Positions 1-11,971 are shown, counted from the first letter of the stretch. The stretch is 64,000 nucleotides of DNA from Lachnospiraceae bacterium (GCA_017449075.1 JAFSKG010000008.1:29670-93669), one strand, 5' to 3'. A program made the numbers and translations. Notes: generated by a model not told the origin, from the letters alone.

Positions 1-3000
1 TTGATCTAGATGAAATATAACCTGCTATATCAAAATAATCACTACCTGTCTTTACAAATGTAACTGTATGTGCATCATCATAGTCATCACCTTGATGTGA
101 ATCTTTAACAACAAAGTTCACTTCTTGGTTATCCCTATCTGTATTTCCTGTTATGTTGACAAGTCCACCAAAAGCATAGCCCATTGACTTGCCTGAGCCT
201 ATTACATCTTTGTTATATACTGCGGCATTTGTCTTATTGCCAGTGATACTTGTAGAACCAATCAAGTTAATAGATCTTGCATTTACTCCCATCAGTCCTT
301 GATCAGCATAATCTTGATAGAGAACTATACCTTTTGCGAAGTCTTTAGTTGTAGTACTATAAGTAAGTTCGTTGTTCTCGATCACTGTATTCATGAGCAT
401 ATATCTCATCATAGCAAGACCATCAGCTTTGTACTGTGATAAGATGTATTCTTGAACTTTATTATCTTTTATAGTTACGCCATCTAAGTAAACTGCATGT
501 CCATAAGACTTTATTATAGAATGATAATATGTCTCCCAAGTCTCTCTAGCGTCATCATTATTGTTTACAAATCTTGTATCTTTAATATTTACAATTTGCT
601 CAAGATTAGTGTTGCTATTCAAAATCTTTATCATGGCACTATCTGTAGCTGTCTCATAAACATGGTTTTCTGTAAATAATGATGACTCAATTGTAAGAAT
701 GCCCTCTGAAATAGTATTATTGTAATCGCCACCCAACTCTATAATAGTATTTAACATATTGGTTTCAAATGTAGTTCTCTTAATTAAAGCTGTACCAATA
801 TTTGGATTCATTGGATCAGGGCTAGCAAAATAAATCAACGCATTGTTATATGCTCCGACTTGAATTGGGTTTTTATTCTCATCAAATGTTGCATCAATTA
901 TATATGTTGAACCATTTTTACCCGGTTTTAATCTCAAGTTACTGTTATTTACAAACTTGACATCTCCAAGTACATAGAATCCACCATCAGACTCTGAAGT
1001 ATTAACAACTGCAGAATCTACAAAATCTGAAACTAAATTCTCTACTTGAATGTTACCGATAAACTCAGCATTTTTAGCCTTTATAAAGTCTTGTGTCATC
1101 ACTTCATAATCTTCAGTAACATCTGTTTTGATTAGTGAATCCATTGTTTCATGGTTAAAGAATCCTATAGTACCTGCTGTATTCTCATAGAATGGAGTAT
1201 CCCATTGCTTATAAATGTCATACTCATCCATGTAAATATATTCTGTAGCATTTGTAATAGGTTCAGCTATAGAACCACTTGCTTTTACAGTATAACCACT
1301 TGTGTTATCGCCACTATCTATAACTGTCCAGCCATCATATAAATCTTGCTCTAACTTATATCCAAGTGACAATGAGCTATCATCAAAGTATAATTGCTCT
1401 ATAAATTCTGCCTTTACCCAAGTAGTTGGATTTGTATGTATTAATCCTGTCTCAGCAGAATAAGTTCCATCAGCAAATGTTATATCTGCTGCTCCTGTTG
1501 TGTCTTTCCATACAGCTATTACATAATTTTCTGGGTTTGCAACATATAGGAATGCCTGTGGATTTGGGTCTGTAGGATCATCAGGAACATAATTCCTTAT
1601 CTCTTTTACTGTTCCTTGTGAGTTACTCTGATATGCTACAAAGCCTAAGAATTCAGATTCAGGCTTACCACTTGCAGTAATTGCTTGGCTCTTAAGGTCA
1701 TCATATGTTACAGTCAATAACTTTGTAGAACCCATACTAACACCGACATCGTCTCTAAATGTCTTAACTATAGACGAATCGCCATCGACTGTAGTTATAA
1801 ATCTTATCTTAGCATCAGTATATCCTATATGTATATTTGCATGTGCTGCAGCACCTGAATCATATACATTCATTTCTTTACTAGTATCGCCCTCATAGAA
1901 TTTTGATGAAGGAGCTATAGTGTTCTTATAATTAGGATGAGTAGTTACATTCCATCCACTAAAGAGGATTTTATCCATTCTCTCTACTTTTCCGTAAATA
2001 TAAGAATTAATAGATGTCAAATCATCTGTAGGCACGAAATTGCTAAGAACTTCTCTTCTCACACCATAATTAGACAAAGTCTCTGCATCAAGACCTTCTC
2101 CACGAACATAGAGAACTTCTGTGTCATCTGTGTGGCTGTCATAGTTTTCGCCATCCCACATCTTAACATTTCCGCCAAGGAAAAAATCTGAGTATGTTCC
2201 TATAACTACTATACCTTTATTATTAGTAGATTTATTTTCTTTAATAATGTTAACACCATCAAGAGTAATAGAGTCGTGTTTCTGTGTCAATTGATCTGTA
2301 GTATCTCCAATCACTCCGTCACTTCCATCTACATAGATAGCGGCACCTGCTCCTGTTGATTTAGCATATTTGATTTGCAAATATTTGAATGTTGTAATAG
2401 ATCTCTTTTGCCATAAGAAGCCACCTTCTTCTCCTGCAGTAATTGGATTTAAAGTAGCAGCATAAATAATTCCACCAGTTGCATCAAAAATAGTATCGGT
2501 TATGTAGAATACTCCACCATTCTTTCCTGCTGAACCAGTAAGAATATACAATTGTCCATCATGACTTGATGTACGTATACTTAATTTATTCTTCCTCTTG
2601 TAACTCTCATTCCAATTCTCTTGGTTGATATATACAAATCCACCGCTTCCAGTTTCTGAAACATTTCCTCCTGCATCATCAGTACCAAAATCTATATTTA
2701 AATTAAGTCTTGCATCATATTCGCCAGTAGTATTAAAGTAGAATGCACCTCCATCATACTTAGCCTTTGTTGTTAACATTCTACCTTTGACATTAAGGTT
2801 AAAGTAGCCATCTTTTAAATTACTCTTAAAATCTTCTACATATACAAATGAACCATAGCCTTGTGTTTCAGATTTTATTATATAATTATCTATTCTATTT
2901 AAATTAAATGTCCTTTCTGTTGTGCCATCATCATGTGGGAATGACAAATAGAAGAGACCACCTTTTGCCTTATCCTTTTGGTTACTTACAGAAGGTATAT

Positions 3001-6000
3001 CATCAGTCACACCATCAAATCCCACATACACATTTACTGCGCCGTCACTTGCTCCATATACATCTTCAAGATTAAAGAATGCCTTATCAGAAACAAATTT
3101 ATTATTTAATACATTTTGAATTCTTACATCTCCAAGGAACTTATTTCTAATCTCTTGTCTTGATGTTTCTTGATTATAGAAGGTCTCACTACCATACATA
3201 TAGAAGAAACCATTTGCTCCAATATCAGGAACGCTACTATCACCTACATTCTTGACTATAAGTCCACCAGAAGTTGAATCAAATCCTCTTACTGCTACAT
3301 TAGAATTCCCAAGCATGATAGGAGTCTTAGCATTAAAAGTTGATGTTGCTCCATCAATAGTTGTATTTATAAAATGAACATTTGAATAAGATGCTTTTAC
3401 TATAGAGCCATCTTCATCTCCAGTATAATTGATACGTCCAACTTCCAAATTTTCAAGGTAAAGAGTTGCTTCATTTGATGGAGCTATCTCAGAACCACCT
3501 ATCAAATTGAAGAGAGGATTATGAGTTTCACCACTAAATCCTTGAACTCCACCAGATGTTTGACAATTCATAAGTGCCAACACCTTAGAAGTACCTGTAT
3601 CAATATTGTCTCCTTCTGCACTTTCAAGTCTTACCAAGTTGTCATTTTCTGGAGCATATATTACATTACTATTAAGGCAAATATTCATGCCTTCTGTATT
3701 TGTTATTGCTTTTTTAAGTTCAATTGTTCTCTTATCAGTAAGTACTATATCGACTGATGTTACACCTGGTTCATTCAAGTCGCTTAAACCATACGATGAT
3801 GGATAAGTGCTGTGTAAGAAACTCTCATCATAAGCTACTATCCAATATGTGTCAAATGCACCATGTGCGCTGACATAATTTGTATGACCTGTATGTGTTG
3901 TGTACCAAGTATAGTCAAGGTGTTCTAATTCACTATCAGTTCCAACTTTATAAGTATTTGTTACAAAGTCATCAGTATTGTCGATGAATCCCCAAGTTTT
4001 ATATTCACCAGTGTATGTCTTACCGACATAATTCTTATAGCCATCTCTAGCTTCCCAAGTTGTGCCAGATGGAGGAGCACCCCACTTCTCAAATCCGTTA
4101 AACACTTTAGTTCTATTGTCTCTTGACCCAAGGTCTGCTAAAGTATATTGATCAAATTGTATCTCTGCACCTTTTTGCCCATAGAGTGCTAGAGAATTTT
4201 TCTTTACCTCTTCCTTTTCAGAATCAGTACCATTAAAGATGAGGTAGTTACCTACAGCATAGATTGGCTTAGCAAAGTTTGCAATATTTCCAACATAAAG
4301 TCCTGAATTATTTCCTTTATAAATCGCATAGCTTGTATCTGTTGCATTTTTAATATGTAACTGAGTACCTGATATAGCCTCTGTCTCATAATAATCATGG
4401 CCAGTTGTAACAGGTGCTTTATTATCTGCATAGAAATGCTCTATAGATGGATTGCTAGAACAATCAAGGTTAAAGTTCCATCTTATAATTGGCATTTCTT
4501 TATCAGAAACCAAAGTATTAAAGTAAACATATGTGTTAGCTGAATCAAGCGAATCATCTGCTACAAATGTCATACCAGGTGATACTTGTACATTTGCCTG
4601 TCTCAACTCACTAAAATCTGTGCTACTAAGTTTTTGGAAATTATCTCTTATAGTAAATTTACCAAACAAAGCTATTGATGCAGATGCTGTATCAGCTTTT
4701 ACTACAGCACTCTTGTTTCCTACATCATTAACATCTATATTAAGTTGTCTTCCCTCTGCGCTCTCGAAAAGTTCTACCTGTGCATCATCAGCAAAGGCAA
4801 GAACTGGTCCACCATAGTGCTCTGTTGGTGCTTCACCACGAGATTCTCCCGTATATAAACCATTGTAACGAATGTATCCATTAGCATCTTCTCCAGAGAA
4901 CTTAAGTAAGTTAGTGTAGTCACATTTTCCGAGTTTATATAATCCATCACTTGCATAATTATATTGTACCAATGGGCTTTCTATGTTGAGAGTTACTGGT
5001 TTACCTTCATCATCAGTACCTATTGATGTAAAGTAAATCATACTCTTACTCTTTATATCATCAGAAACACTATCTGCAATGTCCCAATCATTATTTTTAA
5101 ATACAATACCATTGTAGTACATTTCTTGTCCTTGCAAATAATGTATGTCTACTGAAGTTTTTCCACTTATAGAAGCATCACTATCATCAACATAAAGCAC
5201 TGAGCCTTCATATGCATAGTTTTTATATGCCTCTGTGCTATCACCACTTAATATAATTCCTCTTGAGTTTTTAAGGTAGATTGCACCACCTTCATAGGCA
5301 ACATTATTATGGAACTTACAATCATTTATTGTTAATTGATTAATCTGATTTACTAGCGCACCTGCAGTAGTTCCTTCTATATATATAGCTCCACCGCGCA
5401 TCTTATAAGTACCTGTGGCACGAGTGTAATCAAGATCCTTGAGTGATTCCTCTGAAGGTACTACTGTATCAATACCGCAGTATTGGAATTCACAGTTATT
5501 GATAGAGTAACTTCCAGTTTCACTATTTCCGTAAATATTTTTAAGATAAAGAACTCCGCCTTTATACTCATCTATACCACTTATGCCAGTATTAATCTCA
5601 TTGTCCCAACAATCAAGTCCTCTTACAGTAAAGAGTGCCTTTGATACTTCATCATGACCTATAGCAAATACTGCTCTATTTGATATGTCATTAGCACCAA
5701 CTCTAATTTTTGCATCATCAGTCGAGATATTTTCATCATTCTCTAACAATATAGTGGAATTACTATCTTTAGCCTTTATATCTATGATTGAAGAATCTTT
5801 TGAATTTAATACATTTTCTCTATAAATACCTGATCTCAACATATAATCTCCGTGATTATATGTATCATTGCTAGTATTTGGCTCTTGCATGCTAATTATA
5901 GATTTACCCTCGCAATCAAATGTGTTGTACCATACCTTCACATGGTCAAGCATAGTACTTCCCTTTGTCTCAAATAAGCTTGACTTTAGATCATTATCTC

Positions 6001-9000
6001 TAAATGATACATACTCAAGATGTAACTCATCTAAATCTTTAAAACCTTTAACAAATGCTTGATCAGTATTATTTATAGCAACATTCTTGAATTCAATCTC
6101 TTTGTCTCTCTTTCCATAGAGACCGAAACTATTGATTGAAGAATTTGTTGCAACTAAAGTGAATAATGAACCACTTGTTACTTCTGATGGAGTTGCATAC
6201 TCTATAGTTCCATGATCTTCTTGGCAATCAGTTATTACACAATCACCATAAAGAGCAAAGAAATCTCTCTTACTCTTTACAGTAATCTTATGACCATTTA
6301 AGCAAAGTTTAAGTCCTTTTATAGGATGATCCTTGTCATTTAAAATATTATTTGTGTCAAGACCTCTAAGTGTATCTGTTATTTCAATATCTGCACCTAG
6401 TACATACATATACTCTGGATGCTCTGCTGCATAGTAAAGTTGCTCTGGAATTCTTACATCTATACAAGTTTTTGCTTTTTGATCGCCGCTTACATCACCA
6501 CCAAACTCAGCATGTGCATTTGTATTGTTTACACCTAAGTGGTTACAATCATAATCATTTGCAGTACCACAAGCTTTATGTTCGTGGTTAGTTACTGCGT
6601 AGATACAGATAAGTTGAGGTGACCAGCCTGCACCAGTATTTTTAACTTCAGTTTTCCAGTCCCAAGAATGGAATCTAAGTTTTTCATTTGTGCCATCAAA
6701 GTCTTGGTTACCTATGATATCTATGACTTTATAGTGCTTTGTATTTGTATATATAGTAGCACTTGTGTCATCTGCTATAGAGTAATCTTTAATAGGTCTT
6801 ATAACTTGGCTGCCTATACTTACTCTTTGACTATCAATTGCTTGTACCCATTCTCCGCCATGGTCTGCAGTATCAAATACCATTTCAAAGCTAAATTCTA
6901 TAAGTTGTGCAGTATCTTTTATGTATATTCTTTCCGGATCAGTTTCTGAACCACCTTGGTCAAAGAATACTACACGGTTATCGTATACGTCTCCTCCACC
7001 TGCATTCTTTACATTTACACCAAATGAATCCAAGAAGAACATAGCTGATGATACGGCACCGCCTGTACCATTTTCATAACCTTGGATGAATCTATTGTTA
7101 AATCTTATATAGTCCTTGTCTTCATTTTGCATCTTAAACATAGGAGACACTTTCGCTCTACCTTCTATAGTTGAATCTGCCTCTGTGTTTATAGGTGAGA
7201 AATACACTTTTGCATTTCTACCAATACGAACATCTTCTACACCATCTTTGAGTTTTGTCATCTCTGTATCTTCTATAAAGCTGTCTGTTGCTATATCACT
7301 TATAAGCACATTGAAATGTCTATAATGTGGGTCATCAAATCTCTGTCCATCAGGAACTATCTCAAGAGGCATGTTTGAACCTCTTGGATCAGTTGCTCTC
7401 AAGTTATTCTTTACATGTAAGTTTCCACCTATATAGATATTTGACTGTTTTATATTTGATGTATCTTCTACGATATATCCCATCATACCATCATGATATA
7501 TATCTGCAGAAGTTACATCATATCCAAATCTATTTTCACCTGTAAGTCCAGTGTTGTTATAAATCATACCTTGTTTTAAGAATATAGTACTTGTCTCGCT
7601 TGCATCTACACCGATTACATAATCATCTTCATTTCCATATATGAGTATATCTTCAGATGCAGGTATACCACTTGCAAGTCCTTCTACCATGTGGTTTCTA
7701 AAGTCATAAGAAGCCATAGAAAGTGTTGCTTTCTTAAGTCTTATAGGGTTACTACTTGTGCTAATAGTAAATCCTGCATCAAGTTCTACCACAGAATTAT
7801 CTACATACATTACAGAATAATTCTTTGAAATAGAAGTTGCTCCTACATCCAAGTTTGCAAACTTAGTGTTTGTCATAGTAAGTTTTGCAGTAGAATCAAT
7901 ATATGCAAAAATATTCTTTAAGGCTTCATCAGTTACAGCAAAATGATCTTTTGTCGAAAGAACTTCTAAATATTTTACAGAAGAGTTCTTTGTTATATTC
8001 TTAAGATATATAGCTTCGCCACTCTTCAAAGATTTGTTTTCATTAAATTTGTTTGTAGCAGATGTAGTGAGGTAGAATGAAGTATAGAACATATGATTAT
8101 ACTTCTTAGCATCATCTCCCGCATAATATATACCTGCTGCATAACCTTTGGTATCATCAGTTAAGAATGCAGTGCCGCTACCTGTAATTTCACCATTATT
8201 AAATGTAGAACCATATACATTAACTGTAGTATCTCTATTTTCACCTTTAGCATATACTGCTGCACCATTTTCTAATGCAAGCATATTTTCAAATGTAACA
8301 TCAGATATATTGAGTGTTGTGACATCATAAGCATAGATACCACCACCATCTGTGATATTTGTACCAGGTAAAGCATCTGTTCTATTGAATTTAACTTTAG
8401 CACTTTGATTTGTACTTAGATTTCCTACATATACTGTAGAGCAAGTGCTTAAGTACACATGTCCACCCTTGCCTACGCTAAGTGTAGTAGAATTGTTGTC
8501 TTGGAAAAGTGTCTTATATATGTATACGATATTTACTCCAGAAATCTTTAAAGCACCTGTTCCTATACCATAACAATTCTTTATAGATTGTTGAGAAACC
8601 ACATCTACCTTTGAGTTTATAAGCACTGTTCCTATATTTTCAAAATCAAGAACACCAAGTATATTTGGTTTATTAGAAGTTGTATAAGTTGAATTAGCTA
8701 ATATATTATGAGTAACTATATTATTGTCAAAATAGAAAGTTCCTTCACTCTTGTCAGAAGGCTTCCTGCCATTTCTCTCATTGTATAAGTTCTCTATGTA
8801 AAGTGCTCCACCATTATTTGCATTTTCATTTGAACCACCAAATGTATTGCCTATGATATTAGTGTTGTTTGCACCTACTGAGTCGAGAGTAAGATAAATT
8901 GCATAAGCCTGTGCAGAACCAAGGTTTCCTATTAAGTTCTTAGTAAATATATTTCCTTTTATGATACGATATTGCTCTTCTGTTGAACCACCATCATAAT

Positions 9001-11971
9001 TTTCAAGCAGGAATAAACCATTTTTATCTGGTCTATATATTACGTCATCGCCATAATCGATACTTGTATCAGGTCTTGCGGCTCTTGTACCATTTTTATA
9101 TCTTCCTTCTGATCCCCATGTCTCGTTGTCTGTTCTACCATATTCTGTCGCACTATATTTAAATGTAGCTCCAAGTCCACAGTTTTCAATCTTGCTGTGA
9201 CCTATATTGATATAGTCGTTCATGATTGAAGTACCTTCTGCAGTAGAGAATCTACGTACATCATAATCAGCTGATATGATACCGCCTCTAAATGCAGATA
9301 CTGTAGCAAATTTACAATGCTCTACAGCAACAGAGTTTACATAATAGAGATTTGCAAATCCACCATCATTTGATGATACTCCCTCTACATCAAGAGCATA
9401 GAAGAATGCTCTTCTTGTTGTCTGAGTAGCAGCTTGATCTACGTCATTGATAGACATAGTAAGGAATGATGATGAATAATCATTATAATTGTCTTTAACT
9501 CCTATATTTGTGTTATATAAGTAGTTATTTGGATAGCTATAATACTTTGTTGACAATACTCCGTTTCTATAAGTTGTATACTTTTGAGCCCTTCTTGGCA
9601 CATAAGTTGTAATAGTATTTGTAGCTATGAAATTCTTAACTTTTAATCTTGTCTCATTCTCTACATAAGAACTATTCTTATCTACTTTATCTTTATTTCC
9701 AAGTCCATAGAAGTAAACACCCTTTGCTTTTGTATAGAATATAGCTGGGGCTGTTCTTCCATCATTTAATCCATCCATATATCCGCAGTAGCCGTCGGCA
9801 CCTGTCTCAGAAGTAGTGTCTGTCTCTTTTCTTTCGTCTCTACATCCACATATACATATAGCATATGGCCAAGTTCCGAGAGTCTCTGCAGTTGGATCAT
9901 CTTCATTGTAATATGTGCATATCTGTCCAGAAGCTGTAAATGATAACTTATAGTCATTCAAGCAAAGGAATAAAGGTTTTGTAACATTTATCATCTCTGT
10001 GACAGTTATATTTGTAGTAAGATATAAATAGCTATACTCAGATGCTCCACTTGCTATATAGTTTTTAAAGTCTGCATAACTATTTACTGCTTGATAAGTT
10101 TTTGAATCTTTAACTGGGTGCTCAGTGTTCATTTGCTCATTGAAGTGGTATGCTACAGTATCACTACAATTTGCTCTTCCACATACCCAGTGGTTATGAC
10201 CAGTAGCGCCAAGAAGTGGTAGTCCAAAGCTCTTATCCCCTTCTATCTCTATGCCGCCACCCAAAAGTTTTCCAAGTTCTGCTGCAAGCTCTCCAAGGTC
10301 AAGTGCAGCTACACCTTCTTCTGCAGCACTTTCCTTATTTACTACTCCGTTCTTTGCATTGCCTTTAAGCAAGTCTGTCTTATCTAACTCATCATCATCT
10401 GGAGTTATAGGTTTATCATCAGTCAACTCTTCATACTCATAGACAACTTCTACATCATCTATCTTTGAATCAAACTCGTCTCCTGTAACTTTTACTTCAG
10501 TCTCACCTTCATTGTTTCCAGTGTTGTCGCTTACATTGTCGCCCTCATTGTCACCTTCTTCATTAGTCTTATCTTCAACTTCTGTTTTTTCTTCTTCATC
10601 TGTATCAGTGAAGCCAGCTACTGTCTCACTTGTCTCAGCTGCTACCTCAGTTACTGTCTCTTCTGCTGTCTCCTCAATAGTCTCTACAGTCTTAACTTCC
10701 TCACTTACCAATGTTGCATCGTCAACTACAGCAACATTTTCATCGCTGCCCTTCACTTCTATTTCAGTATCACTAGTTTCTTCAGTCAATTCCTCTTTAG
10801 TATCATTATCTTTATCTATAACTTCTACATTTCCATTTTCGTCTGATTTGTAATCCTTATTATCAGGCACATACTCTGGACGATATACCTTTGACAATAT
10901 CTCTACATTCCATTTTGCAGGCACAGTTACAACTTTTTGATCACCATATTGGTTCTCAAGAAGAACTTTAACTTCTTTCGCAAGGTATTTATCCTTTATT
11001 TCTTCTATAGAAGGGATTTGTCTAAATGATGCACTTGACTCATTTGCCAAAATCTCTTTTAACTTCCATACGCTGTCCTCAGGTATTGATCTTGTAGCTA
11101 TAATATATTTCTTAATTACTTTTATCTCTTTTTCAATCTCAGTTTTAGTAGCTTCTACAAATTCTATTTCACTATTTACTTTTACATCATCTATATTATC
11201 AACATTGGTTTCGATTGTTTCATCAATTAAATTCTCTTGAGACTTCTCAGTTGTCTCATTTTCATCACTACTTGTTTCACTTTCTTCTACAGTTGTCTCT
11301 TCTGTCTCAGTAGTCTCTTCTGTCTCACTTGTCTCTGCAACAGTTGTCTCTGTCTCTACTGTCTCTACTGTCTCTGATGTTTCAGAAGTTTCTTCTATAG
11401 TAGTAGACTCTTCTGTCTCTGATGTTTCGGCTACAGAAGTTTCCTCTGACTCACTTGTTTCTTTTTCAGAAGTTTCTTCAGAAGTATCTTTAGAAGTTTC
11501 CTCATCATAAATCTTTTCAGTAGTTTCCTCTTCACTTGTCTCTACTGACTCTGACTCCTCTTCTTTCTCCGACGTTTGTTCTTCAGAAGTTTCTTCCTTA
11601 TCATCTTCTGGTTCTTCTTGATAACCATCATCACTCTCTTCTTCTTCTTCACCAGAAGTTGGAGCGACACCTTCGGCATCACCATCAGAAGTTTTTTCTT
11701 CTTTTAACTTCGTCGTAGTCTCCTCTTCTTCATTTTTTTCTTCACTCGAAGTTTCGTCTTCATCATTTTCTTTCTTGATCAAAACTTTCTCCTCGTGATA
11801 CTCTTTGTACTCAAGATAATAGTTTGGTGTTTCCTTTTGACTTGACTCAACCAAACTTTCGTTGACTACATCGTCAACGCTTGCTGCAAGGACTGAGAAT
11901 CCACTGCTACAAAAAGTCATGCAAACAATGAGTACGATGCTGATGACTTTTTTCATTTTTTGACTCAACAT
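1..11971 (-). CDS. Giant secreted beta-helix-type surface protein A (partial, C-terminus beyond left edge)
   Basis: The frame is open from ATG at 11971 to the window edge: 3990 residues are visible and the C-terminus is missing. AAGAGG eight bases upstream supports this start; a second in-frame ATG lies at 11956. Residues 1-32 form a Sec signal peptide (MKK, hydrophobic core, ending VLAA). Residues ~40-570 are a Glu/Thr/Ser-rich acidic stalk. The rest resembles parallel beta-helix or polymorphic-membrane-protein repeats, with many GGAIY, FxxN and 'NNxI' type turns. His/Cys motifs related to those of protein B occur near residue 592 (HNHWVCGRANC) and 1796 (HEHKACG...CNH), and a degenerate one without Cys near 2690. 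Near residues 3370-3490 is an InlB B-repeat/Flg_new-like stretch ending in AVW. An adhesin or surface-layer role is inferred from architecture; no enzymatic motif was recognised. It has its own promoter and is separated from the tRNA by a terminator. Confidence 0.88.
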   Translation of the reverse strand, partial: MLSQKMKKVISIVLIVCMTFCSSGFSVLAASVDDVVNESLVESSQKETPNYYLEYKEYHEEKVLIKKENDEDETSSEEKNEEEETTTKLKEEKTSDGDAEGVAPTSGEEEEESDDGYQEEPEDDKEETSEEQTSEKEEESESVETSEEETTEKIYDEETSKDTSEETSEKETSESEETSVAETSETEESTTIEETSETSETVETVETETTVAETSETEETTETEETTVEESETSSDENETTEKSQENLIDETIETNVDNIDDVKVNSEIEFVEATKTEIEKEIKVIKKYIIATRSIPEDSVWKLKEILANESSASFRQIPSIEEIKDKYLAKEVKVLLENQYGDQKVVTVPAKWNVEILSKVYRPEYVPDNKDYKSDENGNVEVIDKDNDTKEELTEETSDTEIEVKGSDENVAVVDDATLVSEEVKTVETIEETAEETVTEVAAETSETVAGFTDTDEEEKTEVEDKTNEEGDNEGDNVSDNTGNNEGETEVKVTGDEFDSKIDDVEVVYEYEELTDDKPITPDDDELDKTDLLKGNAKNGVVNKESAAEEGVAALDLGELAAELGKLLGGGIEIEGDKSFGLPLLGATGHNHWVCGRANCSDTVAYHFNEQMNTEHPVKDSKTYQAVNSYADFKNYIASGASEYSYLYLTTNITVTEMINVTKPLFLCLNDYKLSFTASGQICTYYNEDDPTAETLGTWPYAICICGCRDERKETDTTSETGADGYCGYMDGLNDGRTAPAIFYTKAKGVYFYGLGNKDKVDKNSSYVENETRLKVKNFIATNTITTYVPRRAQKYTTYRNGVLSTKYYSYPNNYLYNTNIGVKDNYNDYSSSFLTMSINDVDQAATQTTRRAFFYALDVEGVSSNDGGFANLYYVNSVAVEHCKFATVSAFRGGIISADYDVRRFSTAEGTSIMNDYINIGHSKIENCGLGATFKYSATEYGRTDNETWGSEGRYKNGTRAARPDTSIDYGDDVIYRPDKNGLFLLENYDGGSTEEQYRIIKGNIFTKNLIGNLGSAQAYAIYLTLDSVGANNTNIIGNTFGGSNENANNGGALYIENLYNERNGRKPSDKSEGTFYFDNNIVTHNILANSTYTTSNKPNILGVLDFENIGTVLINSKVDVVSQQSIKNCYGIGTGALKISGVNIVYIYKTLFQDNNSTTLSVGKGGHVYLSTCSTVYVGNLSTNQSAKVKFNRTDALPGTNITDGGGIYAYDVTTLNISDVTFENMLALENGAAVYAKGENRDTTVNVYGSTFNNGEITGSGTAFLTDDTKGYAAGIYYAGDDAKKYNHMFYTSFYLTTSATNKFNENKSLKSGEAIYLKNITKNSSVKYLEVLSTKDHFAVTDEALKNIFAYIDSTAKLTMTNTKFANLDVGATSISKNYSVMYVDNSVVELDAGFTISTSSNPIRLKKATLSMASYDFRNHMVEGLASGIPASEDILIYGNEDDYVIGVDASETSTIFLKQGMIYNNTGLTGENRFGYDVTSADIYHDGMMGYIVEDTSNIKQSNIYIGGNLHVKNNLRATDPRGSNMPLEIVPDGQRFDDPHYRHFNVLISDIATDSFIEDTEMTKLKDGVEDVRIGRNAKVYFSPINTEADSTIEGRAKVSPMFKMQNEDKDYIRFNNRFIQGYENGTGGAVSSAMFFLDSFGVNVKNAGGGDVYDNRVVFFDQGGSETDPERIYIKDTAQLIEFSFEMVFDTADHGGEWVQAIDSQRVSIGSQVIRPIKDYSIADDTSATIYTNTKHYKVIDIIGNQDFDGTNEKLRFHSWDWKTEVKNTGAGWSPQLICIYAVTNHEHKACGTANDYDCNHLGVNNTNAHAEFGGDVSGDQKAKTCIDVRIPEQLYYAAEHPEYMYVLGADIEITDTLRGLDTNNILNDKDHPIKGLKLCLNGHKITVKSKRDFFALYGDCVITDCQEDHGTIEYATPSEVTSGSLFTLVATNSSINSFGLYGKRDKEIEFKNVAINNTDQAFVKGFKDLDELHLEYVSFRDNDLKSSLFETKGSTMLDHVKVWYNTFDCEGKSIISMQEPNTSNDTYNHGDYMLRSGIYRENVLNSKDSSIIDIKAKDSNSTILLENDENISTDDAKIRVGANDISNRAVFAIGHDEVSKALFTVRGLDCWDNEINTGISGIDEYKGGVLYLKNIYGNSETGSYSINNCEFQYCGIDTVVPSEESLKDLDYTRATGTYKMRGGAIYIEGTTAGALVNQINQLTINDCKFHNNVAYEGGAIYLKNSRGIILSGDSTEAYKNYAYEGSVLYVDDSDASISGKTSVDIHYLQGQEMYYNGIVFKNNDWDIADSVSDDIKSKSMIYFTSIGTDDEGKPVTLNIESPLVQYNYASDGLYKLGKCDYTNLLKFSGEDANGYIRYNGLYTGESRGEAPTEHYGGPVLAFADDAQVELFESAEGRQLNIDVNDVGNKSAVVKADTASASIALFGKFTIRDNFQKLSSTDFSELRQANVQVSPGMTFVADDSLDSANTYVYFNTLVSDKEMPIIRWNFNLDCSSNPSIEHFYADNKAPVTTGHDYYETEAISGTQLHIKNATDTSYAIYKGNNSGLYVGNIANFAKPIYAVGNYLIFNGTDSEKEEVKKNSLALYGQKGAEIQFDQYTLADLGSRDNRTKVFNGFEKWGAPPSGTTWEARDGYKNYVGKTYTGEYKTWGFIDNTDDFVTNTYKVGTDSELEHLDYTWYTTHTGHTNYVSAHGAFDTYWIVAYDESFLHSTYPSSYGLSDLNEPGVTSVDIVLTDKRTIELKKAITNTEGMNICLNSNVIYAPENDNLVRLESAEGDNIDTGTSKVLALMNCQTSGGVQGFSGETHNPLFNLIGGSEIAPSNEATLYLENLEVGRINYTGDEDGSIVKASYSNVHFINTTIDGATSTFNAKTPIMLGNSNVAVRGFDSTSGGLIVKNVGDSSVPDIGANGFFYMYGSETFYNQETSRQEIRNKFLGDVRIQNVLNNKFVSDKAFFNLEDVYGASDGAVNVYVGFDGVTDDIPSVSNQKDKAKGGLFYLSFPHDDGTTERTFNLNRIDNYIIKSETQGYGSFVYVEDFKSNLKDGYFNLNVKGRMLTTKAKYDGGAFYFNTTGEYDARLNLNIDFGTDDAGGNVSETGSGGFVYINQENWNESYKRKNKLSIRTSSHDGQLYILTGSAGKNGGVFYITDTIFDATGGIIYAATLNPITAGEEGGFLWQKRSITTFKYLQIKYAKSTGAGAAIYVDGSDGVIGDTTDQLTQKHDSITLDGVNIIKENKSTNNKGIVVIGTYSDFFLGGNVKMWDGENYDSHTDDTEVLYVRGEGLDAETLSNYGVRREVLSNFVPTDDLTSINSYIYGKVERMDKILFSGWNVTTHPNYKNTIAPSSKFYEGDTSKEMNVYDSGAAAHANIHIGYTDAKIRFITTVDGDSSIVKTFRDDVGVSMGSTKLLTVTYDDLKSQAITASGKPESEFLGFVAYQSNSQGTVKEIRNYVPDDPTDPNPQAFLYVANPENYVIAVWKDTTGAADITFADGTYSAETGLIHTNPTTWVKAEFIEQLYFDDSSLSLGYKLEQDLYDGWTVIDSGDNTSGYTVKASGSIAEPITNATEYIYMDEYDIYKQWDTPFYENTAGTIGFFNHETMDSLIKTDVTEDYEVMTQDFIKAKNAEFIGNIQVENLVSDFVDSAVVNTSESDGGFYVLGDVKFVNNSNLRLKPGKNGSTYIIDATFDENKNPIQVGAYNNALIYFASPDPMNPNIGTALIKRTTFETNMLNTIIELGGDYNNTISEGILTIESSLFTENHVYETATDSAMIKILNSNTNLEQIVNIKDTRFVNNNDDARETWETYYHSIIKSYGHAVYLDGVTIKDNKVQEYILSQYKADGLAMMRYMLMNTVIENNELTYSTTTKDFAKGIVLYQDYADQGLMGVNARSINLIGSTSITGNKTNAAVYNKDVIGSGKSMGYAFGGLVNITGNTDRDNQEVNFVVKDSHQGDDYDDAHTVTFVKTGSDYFDIAGYISSRS

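Noticed and set aside
10512-10853. Ser/Val-rich plus-strand open frame opposite the acidic stalk of protein A
   Set aside because: It is the reverse reading of Glu/Thr-rich codons and has no ribosome binding site or known motif. The plus-strand frames at 25807-26136 and 22998-23414 are rejected for the same reason.
1-11971. Possible frameshift in giant gene A
   Set aside because: The reading frame at the left edge is the same as at ATG 11971, and the translation I followed between them showed no stop codon.
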